A DNA stretch of 64,000 bases, from assembly GCA_943789335.1 (NCBI GenBank), contig CALSTS010000006.1:219501-283500 (forward strand), in the 5' to 3' direction. The position numbers and the translations under genes were made by a program. Below the pieces are notes generated by a model, which saw nothing but the letters and a program-made list of their open reading frames with translations, did not search any database and had not been told where the DNA came from. The DNA is from an uncultured Pseudomonadales bacterium (GTDB lineage Bacteria; Pseudomonadota; Gammaproteobacteria; Pseudomonadales; Pseudohongiellaceae). This document shows, piece by piece, positions 63,496-64,000 of this stretch; the stretch's first letter is position 1; each line of letters opens with the position of its first letter.

Positions 63496-64000
63496 TTAAA
63501 ACAATGGAGCCTGTTCAGCTTCATCAGGATTGTGATACCACATCCGCACATTTTTAATCATATTATCTTTAACTTGTAAGACCTCGGCGCGGTAAAAGAG
63601 CAACTCGATCCCTACATTATTTTCTGGAATATTTTCAAGAAACTCGGTTAGAAGTCCGTTTAATGTTTTAGCCCCTACGGTTGGCAAATCCCAGTCCAAC
63701 GCACGGTTGATTTCACGAATATTTGCGCTGCCTTCAATTAAATAGGAGCCATCTTGTTGCGGGTGAATTTCATCGGTTTCATCAGCCATACTGGTTGTAA
63801 AGTTGCCGACAATTTCTTCCAGAATATCTTCAAGAGTGACAATGCCTTGCACATCGCCATATTCATCGACAACCATAGCGATTCGGCGTTTTTTTTTCTG
63901 AAAATTTATTAACTGAGTATGCAGTGAAGTAGATTCATGAGCAAAGTAACTTTCTCGAGTGAGCTGCATAAGTTCAGCTTTATTAACCTCATCTAAGTGG
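63496..64000 (-). CDS. HlyC/CorC-family protein (CBS + CorC_HlyC domains), 5' partial
   Basis: The frame runs off the right edge (upstream codons read 'HLDEVNKAEL'). The visible part has the end of a CBS pair ('IAMVVDEYGDVQGIVTLEDI', 'LEEIVGNF') and then the CorC_HlyC domain ('GSANIREINRALDWDLP', 'ENIPENNVGIELL'). Whether DUF21 helices precede it (CorB type) is not visible. It is linked to Mg2+/Co2+ efflux or homeostasis. Unlike the left-edge gene it has the transporter-associated domain. Confidence 0.9.
   Translation of the reverse strand, partial: HLDEVNKAELMQLTRESYFAHESTSLHTQLINFQKKKRRIAMVVDEYGDVQGIVTLEDILEEIVGNFTTSMADETDEIHPQQDGSYLIEGSANIREINRALDWDLPTVGAKTLNGLLTEFLENIPENNVGIELLFYRAEVLQVKDNMIKNVRMWYHNPDEAEQAPLF

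Overview
The window looks like chromosome of a moderately AT-rich marine gammaproteobacterium, probably in the Cellvibrionales/OM182/SAR92 neighbourhood. That placement is an inference from gene content: TonB-dependent receptors, DUF5916, DUF6152 and DUF6491 proteins, a Tsx porin, a queA/tgt-yajC-secD-secF block with pyk and mdh, and a soluble NAD-type formate dehydrogenase. No marker gene fixes the taxon.

Layout. 1-31 kb is a patchwork of mostly single genes: a CNNM/CorC-like protein cut by the left edge; a multicopper oxidase broken by one in-frame stop; a TonB receptor; a double NTF2/SnoaL lipoprotein; a Tsx channel; an FAH hydrolase; tpx; an acetolactate-synthase-like enzyme beside an acylating aldehyde dehydrogenase and an ArsB/NhaD-type permease; a PP2C phosphatase facing a Ser/Thr kinase; a eukaryote-type glutamine synthetase (GSII) with a recognisable sigma-54 promoter and two NtrC-like boxes; a triheme cytochrome c lipoprotein; tandem DUF5916 proteins; and an alkylsulfatase-like metallo-beta-lactamase protein. 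Two deletion scars (around 13.44 kb and 23.95 kb) have fused the ends of unrelated genes.

31.3-42.5 kb is an accessory island that is visibly more AT-rich. It runs from an AbiE-type (type IV) toxin-antitoxin pair with three upstream direct repeats, through a TonB receptor, several unrecognised proteins, a large DUF945-like/beta-sandwich fusion, a protein with a single-stranded-DNA-binding-protein-like C-terminal tip, an AlpA regulator and two small basic proteins, to a P4-type integrase destroyed by at least four frameshifts. The integrase abuts the 3' end of a tRNA-Leu(CAA), the presumed attachment site.

42.6-64 kb is core: queA, pyk, mdh, tgt-yajC-secD-secF, a cold-shock gene with a three-stem structured 3' region, a secreted amidohydrolase, a DUF6152 protein, the fdsG-fdsB-fdsA formate dehydrogenase operon, fdhD with a Nudix hydrolase, and a second CNNM/CorC protein cut by the right edge. 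The strongest leads for something undescribed are the island proteins at 36.1-41.1 kb, the NtrC/sigma-54-controlled GSII, and the structured element beside the cold-shock gene.
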